Part shown: one piece after another, positions 40,984-49,613 of the stretch
How the letters are laid out: every line of letters begins with the position of its first letter
Position numbering within the stretch: position 1 is the stretch's first letter
Assembly: GCA_937974555.1 (NCBI GenBank)
Contig: CALJKR010000075.1
Span: forward strand, 1-64,000
Reading direction: 5' to 3'
From: an uncultured Flavobacteriales bacterium
GTDB lineage: Bacteria; Bacteroidota; Bacteroidia; Flavobacteriales_D; Sanyastnellaceae
Length of the DNA: 64,000 nucleotides
The notes under the pieces: model-generated
Told to the model about the DNA's origin: nothing
The model's database searches: none
Seen by the model: only the letters and a program-made list of their open reading frames with translations
Translations under genes and position numbers: made by a program

Positions 40984-42167
40984 TGGCAACTTTTCATCCG
41001 TTCAAAGGGATTAGAGCCACCCAAGATAAAATGCACTTGGTGGCTTCTAGATCTTTCTTGTCTTATTCTGAGGTTGAATTGTATGACAAATTGAATGGTA
41101 ATCCATTTACTTTTTTGCATATCATCCAGCCCACCCAGAAAAGAGATGTCCCTGAGCTAGAAAAATTTTTGGAGGTTAGGGAAAAGTTTGATGCATTTGT
41201 TCAGGATGGTATATTGATTCAGGAACAAACGCCCAGTTTTTATTTGTATCGTCAGATCAAGGCGGGCAAGGTATACTTGGGATGGATGGGGGGGATTTCT
41301 GTGCAGGATTACCGCAATGGGGTGATTAAAATTCATGAAAAGACCATTGAAAAGCGAGAGAATTTATTTGCTGAATATCTGGCAGTCACGGGTATCAATG
41401 CGGAGCCGGTATTGATGTTTGCTTCGTTTGAAAAGGATTTTAGATCTTGGACCCAAGGTTTGCAAGAGCGTTTGCCATTGACTGATTTCACGACAACAGA
41501 CAAAGTACGTCACACGCTTTGGGTGGTAGATCAACCAGAAGAAATTGGGTTAGTGATTGGGCAGTTTGAATCATTGAACAGCGTTTATATTGCGGATGGC
41601 CATCACCGTTCAGCCAGCAGTGAGCGCCTTCAAAGGCAACATCCAGAGTGGAAAGAAGCTGAATATTTTTTATCCTATGTCATGGATCAAGAGGACTTAA
41701 CCATACATCCTTTTCATCGCATGGTGGTATCTGAAGAATGGCATGAGGAGCAAGTGAAAATGCATCTCGAACAACATTTTGAACCGGTGAAAGAAGCTAG
41801 AAACGAACCATTGAAAGGGGAGTTTGGTTGGGTGACGCCAAAAGCAATTACTTATTGGAAGTTCAATGCAGAGGAAGGATTGGATCCAGATAAGTTGGCC
41901 AATCAGGTTTTAGCGCCGTTATTGCAAGTGGATGATTTCAGGAAGGACAAAAGAATTAGATATTGTGAGGGGCCAAAAGGATTGACTTTTATAGAAGACG
42001 CTTTAAAAAAGAACAAAATTCAATCGGCTTTTTTGTTGTCCTCCGTGTCCATCAATGAATTGTGTGATGTGGCCGACCAAGGTGGCGTGATGCCTCCCAA
42101 GTCCACCTACATCGAGCCCAAGCTAAGAAGTGGATTGGTCATTTATCCCATCAATTATGGCATTTGA
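40983..42167 (+). CDS. DUF1015 family protein
   Basis: A 394-aa cytosolic protein of the DUF1015 family, which regularly follows serC and serA in Bacteroidota. Landmarks are HPFKGIRATQDKMHLV at the N terminus, SFYLYRQIKAGK, VYIADGHHRSASSERLQRQHPEW, and MPPKSTYIEPKLRSGLVIYP at the C terminus. The enzymatic activity is not established. The HHR motif and operon position suggest a role close to serine or phosphorylated amino-acid metabolism. It overlaps serA by one base and yggS by eleven. Confidence 0.93.
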   Translation: MATFHPFKGIRATQDKMHLVASRSFLSYSEVELYDKLNGNPFTFLHIIQPTQKRDVPELEKFLEVREKFDAFVQDGILIQEQTPSFYLYRQIKAGKVYLGWMGGISVQDYRNGVIKIHEKTIEKRENLFAEYLAVTGINAEPVLMFASFEKDFRSWTQGLQERLPLTDFTTTDKVRHTLWVVDQPEEIGLVIGQFESLNSVYIADGHHRSASSERLQRQHPEWKEAEYFLSYVMDQEDLTIHPFHRMVVSEEWHEEQVKMHLEQHFEPVKEARNEPLKGEFGWVTPKAITYWKFNAEEGLDPDKLANQVLAPLLQVDDFRKDKRIRYCEGPKGLTFIEDALKKNKIQSAFLLSSVSINELCDVADQGGVMPPKSTYIEPKLRSGLVIYPINYGI

Positions 42168-42816
42168 TATTAGCGCCTACCAAGAGATTCTGCACCAATT
42201 GAATGGAGCTGCAACCCTGGTGGCAGTTTCCAAGACCAAACCCCATACGGATATCAAGGAGGCGTACGAGTGCGGTGTTCGTGATTTTGGGGAGAATTAT
42301 GTTCAGGAGTTGTTGGAGAAACAACCCATTTTGCCCCAAGATATTCGTTGGCATTTCATAGGTCATTTACAATCCAACAAGGTGAAATATATTGCCCCAT
42401 TTGTGCATTTGATTCATGGGGTGGACAAGTTGGGCTTATTGGATGAGATTCAAAAGCAAGCCTTAAAAAATCAGCGTACCATTTCAGTATTGATTCAGGT
42501 TCATGTGGCTTCGGAGGAAACAAAATTCGGATTTTCACCTGGTGAGGCGATTGAGATTTTTACTCAGCTGGACAAGAGCCGATACAGTCAGATATCCTTT
42601 TGTGGCATCATGGCCATGGCTACATTTACCAACGATCAATCCCAGTTGCAGCGGGAGTTTTCTGCTGCTAAGGAAGTATTTGATACCTTATCTAAGGTGA
42701 TGGGAAATGATTGGCAAACGCTGTCTATGGGAATGAGTTCAGACTGGAATTTGGCGGTTGCAGCGGGCTCAACCTTGGTCCGATTGGGATCCACATTGTT
42801 TGGCAGTCGAAATTAA
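42157..42816 (+). CDS. YggS-family pyridoxal phosphate homeostasis protein
   Basis: Single-domain PLP-binding protein with a TIM-barrel fold related to alanine racemase, 219 aa. It has the PLP-binding Lys in ATLVAVSKTKPHTD, RDFGENYVQELLEK, WHFIGHLQSNKVKYI, SMGMSSDWNLAVAAGSTLVRLGS near the end. Known members keep free PLP in balance and bind it without catalysis. The start at ATG 42157 (MAFDISAYQE) overlaps the DUF1015 stop. The longer frame from 42130 is not preferred. It is the last gene of the serC operon. Confidence 0.94.
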   Translation: MAFDISAYQEILHQLNGAATLVAVSKTKPHTDIKEAYECGVRDFGENYVQELLEKQPILPQDIRWHFIGHLQSNKVKYIAPFVHLIHGVDKLGLLDEIQKQALKNQRTISVLIQVHVASEETKFGFSPGEAIEIFTQLDKSRYSQISFCGIMAMATFTNDQSQLQREFSAAKEVFDTLSKVMGNDWQTLSMGMSSDWNLAVAAGSTLVRLGSTLFGSRN

Positions 42817-42883
42817 CGCTCCGATGTAAATACTTATTCAGAATTGAATGGCTTTCGCCTTAAATGCGTTGTAAAATAGCACT

Positions 42884-43843
42884 ATGTTAAGATTGGGCTT
42901 ATTAGGTGTTGGTCATCTGGGTAAAATACATTTGAATTGCATTCAGGCATTGGGAGATCGCGTGGAGTTGATAGCTTTTTTTGATCCCCAGATGAACCGA
43001 GCCAAAGAGGCCATGGACATGACAGGAATTATGCCCAGCCACAGTGTGGATCATGTCTTGGACCAGGTGGATGCAGTGATTATCGCTGCGCCCACGGCCA
43101 ATCATTTCGAATTGGCCATCAAAGCGGCCCGCGCCTTTAAACATGTTTTCATCGAGAAGCCGGTTTGTCTCAACATGAACGAAGCACGAGCGTTGATTAA
43201 AATGTGCAGAGAGGCCGATGTAATGGCACAAGTAGGACACATCGAAAGATTTAATCCCGCTTTTCAGGCGGCTTTGCCTTATATCCAACAACCCCGATTG
43301 ATAGAAACCTATCGACATTCATTGTATCAGGAACGAGCGCTGGAGATTTCGGTAATCATGGATCTAATGATTCATGATATAGATTTGGTTATGAAAATGT
43401 CCAAGGGAGGTGTCAGGAAAATTGGTGCGGCCGGTTACAATATGAAATCCTTGCATACCGACGTGGCATTGCTGCGAATGGAAATGGACAATGGCTGCAT
43501 GGCTCATTTATCGGCTAATCGGGTAAGTGCGGCGCCCATGCGATTAACCAAGGTCTACGAAAAGGATTACTACTTGGAAATTGATTATTTAAACCACCAC
43601 GCCAAAAAGATCACCCCCAGGCTCAATCAAGCTCCTATCATTGAAGAACTACAAGTGGAAAAGACCAACGCCATTGTCGAAGAACTTTCCAGTTTTGTGC
43701 ATTCCATCACCCAAGGGGGGCGTTCAGAAGTTACCATCGAAGAGGCAGCAAAAGCGCTTGAAATTGTTATCGCTGCCGAGGAAAAATGCACAGGCTCTGC
43801 CGTGATTCAACGCGATGACAATTTTATTTCTTTGATGCAATAA
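42884..43843 (+). CDS. Gfo/Idh/MocA family oxidoreductase
   Basis: NAD(P)-dependent sugar or sugar-alcohol dehydrogenase family, 319 aa. The Rossmann domain begins LGLLGVGHLGKIHLNCI and has the EKP motif in VFIEKPVCLNMNEAR. A C-terminal alpha/beta substrate domain includes AQVGHIERFNPAFQ and VIMDLMIHDIDLVM. The exact substrate is unknown. Similar genes often sit near cell-envelope sugar genes, and here a lipoprotein and a sugar transferase follow. Confidence 0.93.
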   Translation: MLRLGLLGVGHLGKIHLNCIQALGDRVELIAFFDPQMNRAKEAMDMTGIMPSHSVDHVLDQVDAVIIAAPTANHFELAIKAARAFKHVFIEKPVCLNMNEARALIKMCREADVMAQVGHIERFNPAFQAALPYIQQPRLIETYRHSLYQERALEISVIMDLMIHDIDLVMKMSKGGVRKIGAAGYNMKSLHTDVALLRMEMDNGCMAHLSANRVSAAPMRLTKVYEKDYYLEIDYLNHHAKKITPRLNQAPIIEELQVEKTNAIVEELSSFVHSITQGGRSEVTIEEAAKALEIVIAAEEKCTGSAVIQRDDNFISLMQ

Positions 43844-43909
43844 ATCAAGCTTTACATCGTTTCTGTTGACTGTGCTGAACTATTTTAGCGAGGTCATAAG
43901 AAACAGCAG

Positions 43910-44770
43910 ATGAGAGGCAGGTATTTAATTTTGTTCTGGGGTTGCGCGTTAGGGTTACTCGCCGGTTGTGATAAGGCCAAAACCCCTGCCTACTTGTATT
44001 TGCCAGATTGGAATTTTTACAGTGCTCCCGGTCAAGGGACATCATCTCAAAAGATTACTGAATTTTGGGTGTACCAAAATGAACAACTGTTGGGCATTTA
44101 CAGCCCACCTGCCAAGGTTCCTGTTATCAATTTGGAAAGTTCTAGAATTCAAATTTTGCCGGGAATAAAGAATTATGGTTTAAGTGACAACCGGATTCGT
44201 TATCCTTTTTTCCAAGCCTTGGATACCAACATGTCTTTTAATGAGGAGGAAGAGGTGAGCGTTACACCCGTGTTCAAGTATCAGGAAAATGTGGATATCG
44301 AAGAGTTGGGTTTTGAAAGTGGAAATTTTTTGCTGCAAATGCCGGGCAATCAGGGCGAGTTTACCGCAGTAACCGATCCTGCGTATGTATTTGAAGGCAA
44401 TCGATGTGGCAAGGGAGTTTTGCTTGCAGGAAATTCTAAGTTGTATTACAAGGATGATATTAACCGCGAGTTTACGGCTGGCAACTTGTATTTTTTAGAG
44501 ATGAATTACAGTTGTAACAATCGATTTTCAGTTGGCTTGATTGTGACGGAAGCTTCGGGCGAAACCAAAGAATTTGTTCTTTCTGTCAATCCAACCCAGG
44601 AAACCGATGGCGTGCCTGTATGGAACAAGATTTATGTCGATTTTTCTGCTGTTCCTCTGAAACACCTTCAGGCCATTCATTATGAGTTTTATATTGAGGC
44701 TGTGCCAGACGTGTTCAATAAACCCGTTGAAGTGTATTTGGATAATTTGAAGTGGGTGAAATGGTTATGA
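43910..44770 (+). CDS. Hypothetical lipoprotein
   Basis: A 286-aa exported lipoprotein. The signal peptide MRGRYLILFWGCALGLLAGC ends in a lipobox Cys at 20. The mature part is beta-rich: a WVYQNEQLLGIYSPPAKVPV stretch (a possible carboxypeptidase-like or Ig-like strand set) and a later carbohydrate-binding-like half (GNRCGKGVLLAGNSKLYY, YEFYIEAVPD). No enzyme motif was found. It ends by overlapping the sugar transferase start (ATGATGA), so the two are translationally coupled and probably act in the same surface polysaccharide process. Confidence 0.75.
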   Translation: MRGRYLILFWGCALGLLAGCDKAKTPAYLYLPDWNFYSAPGQGTSSQKITEFWVYQNEQLLGIYSPPAKVPVINLESSRIQILPGIKNYGLSDNRIRYPFFQALDTNMSFNEEEEVSVTPVFKYQENVDIEELGFESGNFLLQMPGNQGEFTAVTDPAYVFEGNRCGKGVLLAGNSKLYYKDDINREFTAGNLYFLEMNYSCNNRFSVGLIVTEASGETKEFVLSVNPTQETDGVPVWNKIYVDFSAVPLKHLQAIHYEFYIEAVPDVFNKPVEVYLDNLKWVKWL

Positions 44771-46185
44771 TGAGAGAGAAATCGCAGATATTCAAGTACA
44801 TCATCCTCGATGTCGTCGGGGCATGGATTTCTTGGGTTATTCTTTATTCTTTTCGAAAAATATATTGGGAAAATACCGTTGGCGATGATCTGTGGGCTGT
44901 TGAATCACAGGATCCCAACTTCCTGCTGGGGTTGTTTTTAATACCGATATTTTGGATTGTGGTTTATTTTCTCTTGGGCCAGTATCGCGATGTTTTTCGA
45001 CGTCACCGATTGAAGGAGTTTACTGATGTATTCATTGCTACTTTCTTGGGTACGTTGTTTTTGTTTTTTGTCATTCTTTTGGATGATGTTTTGCCCGATT
45101 ATACCGCTTATTACTCCACGTTTGCTGCTTTATTTGCTGCACATTTCATCAGTACTCTGACGTTGCGGTTACTGGTAACCAGTGCCACTGTTCGCAGGAT
45201 GAAAAATGGGGAATGGGGATTTCCGACACTCATAGTAGGAGGCAATGCCAAGGCCATGTCTTTGTATGAGGAGATTCAATCGAGTAATCACATGGGGGGA
45301 TATCGATTTGTGGGCTTTGTTAGAATCAATGGAAAAGATGATTTGCTCCAGTCCCACATTCCATTTTTGGGACAAATAGAGTCCATTCCCACACTCATCA
45401 AGGAGCACAGGGTTAGGGAAGTGATTATCGCAGTAGAGAGTACGGATCACCGGCATTTGCAAGAGGTGATGAACTTGTTATTGGACTTTGACGTGGACAT
45501 CAGCATCATCCCGGATACCTTTGATTTGTTGAGTGGTGGGGTAAAGATGACCGGTATTTATGGTGTTCCGTTGGTGCGCATCAGACGTGAATTGATGCCG
45601 GCATGGCAGATGAGTTTAAAGCGATTGATGGATGTTGTTTTATCGATGATTGCGGTTGTGATTTTGCTTCCGATTTATCTGATTATTGCGGTGGCAATCA
45701 AATTTACCAGTGATGGTCCCATTTTTTATACCCAAGAGCGCATTGGCATTCATGGACGTCCATTCCATATTTTAAAATTCAGAACCATGCATGTTAATGC
45801 GGAAAAGAATGGGCCACAATTGTCCTCACTTTCTGACAACAGAATCACACGGGTAGGACGGTTTTTGCGCAAAACGAGATTGGATGAGATACCTCAATTT
45901 TTTCATGTAATCATTGGCGAGATGTCTCTGGTTGGTCCGAGACCGGAACGTGCATTTTACATTGAGCAAATCAAAGCCCAAGCCCCACACGTCAAGAAAT
46001 TATTGCGTGTTAGACCCGGAATTACTTCATGGGGTCAGGTAAAATACGGATATGCAGAAAACGTTTCCCAGATGGTGCAACGATTAAAATACGATATTCT
46101 TTATTTAGAGAATATGTCGTTGGCCATGGATATAAAAATCTTGTTTTACACCATTGTCACTGTTCTCAGAGGATCAGGAAAGTAA
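44767..46185 (+). CDS. Exopolysaccharide polyprenyl-phosphate sugar transferase
   Basis: A 472-aa membrane enzyme that starts a surface polysaccharide by moving sugar-1-phosphate from a nucleotide sugar to undecaprenyl phosphate. The N-terminal half has four membrane helices and a Rossmann-like CoA-binding domain (LIVGGNAKAMSLYEEI). One more helix (VVLSMIAVVILLPIYLII) leads to the catalytic domain, with ERIGIHGRPFHILKFRTM, GRFLRKTRLDEIPQF, GEMSLVGPRPERAFY and RPGITSWGQVKYG. A GTG frame from 44752 exists. ATG 44767 overlaps the lipoprotein stop and is preferred. Its end overlaps hutH by 12 bases in the convergent orientation. Confidence 0.92.
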   Translation: MMREKSQIFKYIILDVVGAWISWVILYSFRKIYWENTVGDDLWAVESQDPNFLLGLFLIPIFWIVVYFLLGQYRDVFRRHRLKEFTDVFIATFLGTLFLFFVILLDDVLPDYTAYYSTFAALFAAHFISTLTLRLLVTSATVRRMKNGEWGFPTLIVGGNAKAMSLYEEIQSSNHMGGYRFVGFVRINGKDDLLQSHIPFLGQIESIPTLIKEHRVREVIIAVESTDHRHLQEVMNLLLDFDVDISIIPDTFDLLSGGVKMTGIYGVPLVRIRRELMPAWQMSLKRLMDVVLSMIAVVILLPIYLIIAVAIKFTSDGPIFYTQERIGIHGRPFHILKFRTMHVNAEKNGPQLSSLSDNRITRVGRFLRKTRLDEIPQFFHVIIGEMSLVGPRPERAFYIEQIKAQAPHVKKLLRVRPGITSWGQVKYGYAENVSQMVQRLKYDILYLENMSLAMDIKILFYTIVTVLRGSGK

Positions 46186-47649
46186 ACCCAAAAGTTCGTT
46201 GGCTTTATTCATCAACGGACTCATTAATGCATCTTCAGATAGAAAAGGAACTTCTTTACGAAGAGCGCTGTGGTATTTTTCTACAACATCGCTTGATTTG
46301 GTTGGGCGCTTCAAATCCAACGCCTGTGCTGCAGTCATCCATTCTAAGGCCAATACTTTTTGTACATTTTCCAATACGCGGTGTAACTGTGTCGCGGCGT
46401 TGGCACCCATGCTCACATGATCTTCTTGACCATTGCTACTGTCGATGGTATCTACTACAGCGGGGGTGCACCATTGCTTGTTTTGAGAAACAATGGATGC
46501 AGCGGTGTATTGCACAATCATGAACCCGGAATTCAAGCCAGGATTGGGTGTTAAAAATGCGGGTAAATTGCGTTGACCCCCAATGAGCTTGTATGTTCTT
46601 CTTTCAGAGATGCTTCCGATTTCCGCCATGGCCTGGGTTAAAAATCCCATAACCATTGAAAGCGGTTGTCCGTGGAAATGCCCACCGCTAATAACTTTAT
46701 TTTCATCAACCAAGACAACAGGATTATCCGTTACTGCATTGATTTCAATCTCGACAATTTGCTTGACATATTGTAAAGTGTCCCAAGTTGCGCCATGCAC
46801 CTGCGGAATACATCTAAAGCTGTATGGATCTTGAACGTGGGCTTTGCTCTGGTTAATCAGACTTGAACCTTCCAAAGCGGACCTCATTTGCGCAGCAATC
46901 ACCAATTGCCCTTGATGCGGACGCACTTGATGCAAGCTATCCAAAAAAGGTTCGGGACGACCGTCATATGCATCCAAGCTTATCGCAGCGATGGGTATGC
47001 TGTGGCGCATTAAATTTTCTGATTTCCAGACATTGTAAACGGCATATGCGCTCATGAATTGAGTGCCATTGATCAATGCCAATCCCTCTTTGCTCTTTAG
47101 GACAATGGGTTTTCTGTTGAGCAGAGTCAATGCTTCCAGTCCAGAAATGATTTGACCTTGGTGGCGTACCTGTCCCAATCCCAATAAAGGCAAACACATG
47201 TGAGAAAGAGGAGCAAGGTCACCACTAGCGCCCAATGATCCTTGTTCAAAAACAACAGGGGTCATTTTGTGGTTGTACAGATCCAATAAGGTTTCAACGG
47301 TTGCTCGTTGAACCCCACTAAAACCTTTGCTTAAACCCATTACCTTGAGTAAAAGCATCAAGCGAACAATCTCAGTGGGAACTTCGTTTCCCATACCACA
47401 AGCATGCGAAATGAGCAGGTTTTTTTGAAGCGTACTCAAATCTTCATCCTCAATGATGGTATTGCAAAGCGAGCCAAATCCCGTATTTACACCGTAGATG
47501 GGCGCTCCGTTTTTACCTGAGAATTGGTCCAAGTAATTCCTTGAACGTTCTATTTTAAAAAAACATTCCTCGGCCAATTGAATGTTAGCCGAGGAATGAA
47601 ATATTGCTTTTAAGTCGTCGAGACTTATTTTTTTTGAATCTAGAATCAT
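46174..47649 (-). CDS. hutH: Histidine ammonia-lyase
   Basis: First step of histidine catabolism, histidine to urocanate plus ammonia. It has 491 aa. The active-site MIO prosthetic group forms from Ala-Ser-Gly in EQGSLGASGDLAPLSHM. Other motifs are IYGVNTGFGSLCNT, LLLKVMGLSKGFSGV, LALINGTQFMSAYA and NPVVLVDENKVISGGHFHGQ. The start ATG at 47649 overlaps the pckA stop by four bases, so it is translationally coupled to gluconeogenesis. The partial hutI is 46 kb away on the same strand. Confidence 0.97.
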   Translation of the reverse strand: MILDSKKISLDDLKAIFHSSANIQLAEECFFKIERSRNYLDQFSGKNGAPIYGVNTGFGSLCNTIIEDEDLSTLQKNLLISHACGMGNEVPTEIVRLMLLLKVMGLSKGFSGVQRATVETLLDLYNHKMTPVVFEQGSLGASGDLAPLSHMCLPLLGLGQVRHQGQIISGLEALTLLNRKPIVLKSKEGLALINGTQFMSAYAVYNVWKSENLMRHSIPIAAISLDAYDGRPEPFLDSLHQVRPHQGQLVIAAQMRSALEGSSLINQSKAHVQDPYSFRCIPQVHGATWDTLQYVKQIVEIEINAVTDNPVVLVDENKVISGGHFHGQPLSMVMGFLTQAMAEIGSISERRTYKLIGGQRNLPAFLTPNPGLNSGFMIVQYTAASIVSQNKQWCTPAVVDTIDSSNGQEDHVSMGANAATQLHRVLENVQKVLALEWMTAAQALDLKRPTKSSDVVEKYHSALRKEVPFLSEDALMSPLMNKANELLGLLS

Positions 47650-49253
47650 GCAATCACTTTTGGTGCAGCAGCCATGATTTCATCATTGGCATACTCCTTA
47701 AACTTGTCAAAGTTAGCGACAAATTTCTCAGCCAGCTCATTGGCTTTTGCATCATAGGCTGCACCATCTTTCCAAGTGGATTTGGGATCCAAAAGTTCCG
47801 CAGGTACATCAGGGCAAGCAGTAGGCATCGCCAACCCAAAAACTTCATGAGTTTTAAAGGTAACATCGTCTAATTTTCCTTCCAATGCAGCTGTAATCAT
47901 GGCGCGCGTAAATCTCAATTTCATGCGCTCTCCAGTACCATAGGAACCGCCACTCCAGCCCGTATTGATTAACCAAACTTTTGCGCCACTCTCGTCGATT
48001 TTCTTACCCATCATTTCCGCATATTGCGTTGGATGCAACGGTAAGAAAGGAGCACCGAAACAAGCACTGAAAGTAGTAGTAGGTTCAGTGATACCGGCTT
48101 CTGTTCCCGCAACCTTTGCAGTATATCCACTGATGAATTGGTACATCGCTTGACCCTTCGTCAACTTGCTAATTGGAGGAAGAACACCAAAAGCATCGCA
48201 AGTCAAGAAGAAAATATTTTTAGGTATCCCGCCCATACTGGGGACCATGATATTGTCAATGTGATGAATGGGATAGCTAACACGGGTATTTTCGGTTTTT
48301 TCCTTGTCCTCATAATTGGGCGTTACCCCATCATCCTCAAAACCGATGTTTTCCAAAATGGCACCAAACTTAATGGCATCATAAATTTGGGGCTCTTTTT
48401 CTTGGGTCAAATCGATGGTTTTGGCATAGCAACCGCCTTCAAAATTGAAAACAGTTGAATCTGTCCATCCGTGCTCATCATCACCAATCAATCGACGGTT
48501 GGGATCAGAGGATAAAGTGGTTTTTCCTGTGCCGCTTAATCCAAAAAATACTGCAGTGTCACCGTCTTTGCCGACATTGGCAGAGCAGTGCATAGGAAGT
48601 ACGTTGTGTTCGTGAGGCAACACGTAATTTAATACAGTGAAAATACCTTTTTTGATTTCGCCTGTATATCCGGTGCCACCGATAATGGCCATTTTCTTGG
48701 TGAAATCAATCACCGCAAAATTGTGTTGACGGGTTCCATCAATTTCAGCGTCAGCCATGAAACCTGGAACGCAGATGACATGCCAATCGGGTTGGATGGT
48801 CTTTAGTTCGTCCTGGGTTGGACGCATAAACATATTGTAGGCAAACATGTTGCTCCAAGGGAATTCGGTCACAACACGAACATTCATTCTATATCTCGGA
48901 TCTGCACATACATAGGCGTCACGCACGTATACCTCACGTCCTGTTAAGTATGCAGACATTCTTTCAAAAAGACGATCAAATTTGGAAGATTCAAAAGGAA
49001 TATTGAATTGACTCCACCAAACAGCATTTTCAGTGTTGCTATCTTTGACAATAAATTTGTCTTTGGGAGATCTTCCGGTGAATTCACCGGTGTCTACTGA
49101 TAACGCACCAGTATTCGTGATACTGCCTTGTCCTAGGGTGATTGTTTCTTCAACTAACTCAGCAGGAGATAGATTCCAAAATGCTGTAGCCAGGTTTTTT
49201 AGTCCCAAATAATCGAGCGTTGCGCCTTCAGGACGGATACCAACGTGGTTCAT
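47646..49253 (-). CDS. pckA: Phosphoenolpyruvate carboxykinase (ATP)
   Basis: Converts oxaloacetate to phosphoenolpyruvate with ATP at the entry of gluconeogenesis. It has 535 aa. It has the Arg site TGEFTGRSPKDKFIV, the kinase-1a P-loop FFGLSGTGKTTLSSDP, the metal-binding LIGDDEHGWTDSTVFN and the adenine-binding C-terminal region (NTGWSGGSYGTGERM). It is first in a two-gene operon with hutH. Its upstream region contains octamer and heptamer repeats. Confidence 0.98.
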   Translation of the reverse strand: MNHVGIRPEGATLDYLGLKNLATAFWNLSPAELVEETITLGQGSITNTGALSVDTGEFTGRSPKDKFIVKDSNTENAVWWSQFNIPFESSKFDRLFERMSAYLTGREVYVRDAYVCADPRYRMNVRVVTEFPWSNMFAYNMFMRPTQDELKTIQPDWHVICVPGFMADAEIDGTRQHNFAVIDFTKKMAIIGGTGYTGEIKKGIFTVLNYVLPHEHNVLPMHCSANVGKDGDTAVFFGLSGTGKTTLSSDPNRRLIGDDEHGWTDSTVFNFEGGCYAKTIDLTQEKEPQIYDAIKFGAILENIGFEDDGVTPNYEDKEKTENTRVSYPIHHIDNIMVPSMGGIPKNIFFLTCDAFGVLPPISKLTKGQAMYQFISGYTAKVAGTEAGITEPTTTFSACFGAPFLPLHPTQYAEMMGKKIDESGAKVWLINTGWSGGSYGTGERMKLRFTRAMITAALEGKLDDVTFKTHEVFGLAMPTACPDVPAELLDPKSTWKDGAAYDAKANELAEKFVANFDKFKEYANDEIMAAAPKVIA

Positions 49254-49358
49254 GTTTTAAAAATTTAGTTCGACTTTCATTGAATCGTTCCGCAAAGGTA
49301 ATCAATCTCAAAATTTCGCAAAAATGAGATAAAGCAGTGAGAAATGGGATTTTGATGT

Positions 49359-49414
49359 ATCGGTATATCGGTGGATCGGTAGATCGGTAGATCGGTGGAT
49401 CGGTGGATTGGTAG
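49359..49414. repeat. ATCGGTNN octamer array, left copy
   Basis: Seven tandem units: ATCGGTAT, ATCGGTGG, ATCGGTAG twice, ATCGGTGG twice, ATTGGTAG. The same unit family is found on the other side of the 49614-51140 gene. Confidence 0.93.
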
Positions 49415-49415
49415 T

Positions 49416-49463
49416 GGGTTTTGGGTTTTGGGTTTTGGGTTTTGGGTTTTGGGTTTTGGGTTT
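49416..49463 (+). repeat. GGGTTTT heptamer run
   Basis: Seven G3 tracts separated by T4, six full heptamers and one GGGTTT. The plus strand could fold into a G-quadruplex. It starts one base after the octamer array. Confidence 0.95.
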
Positions 49464-49545
49464 GCTCGTATCGGCCTTTTTAGATGATTCCAAGTGAATG
49501 TAAAAATACGTAGAAAAGCGTATTATTTTTTTTTACGAAATGTCT

Positions 49546-49553
49546 TACATTTG
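49546..49553 (+). promoter_or_regulatory. -7 promoter element of the secreted-protein gene
   Basis: TACATTTG, perfect TAnnTTTG, 60 bases before the ATG at 49614. A T-rich stretch lies where a -33 box would be, without an exact TTTG. Confidence 0.5.
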
Positions 49554-49613
49554 GATTGTCTCATGAGTCAACTTGATTCGCGAGATATTTAACCACAAAC
49601 TAATCCTTCAAAA

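Larger units (their letters stand above)
49254..49613. other. Intergenic region with two tandem repeat tracts and a promoter
   Basis: This 360-base stretch between divergent pckA and a secreted-protein gene holds no convincing gene. Seven ATCGGTNN octamers occupy 49359-49414. They are followed at once by six GGGTTTT heptamers plus GGGTTT (49416-49463). A -7 element TACATTTG lies at 49546-49553. The rest is AT-rich. Confidence 0.85.

Noticed and set aside
49308..49493. A 61-aa frame on the minus strand with Thr-Gln-Asn-Pro-Lys repeats
   Set aside because: It is a translation of the GGGTTTT and octamer repeats, with no coding support.
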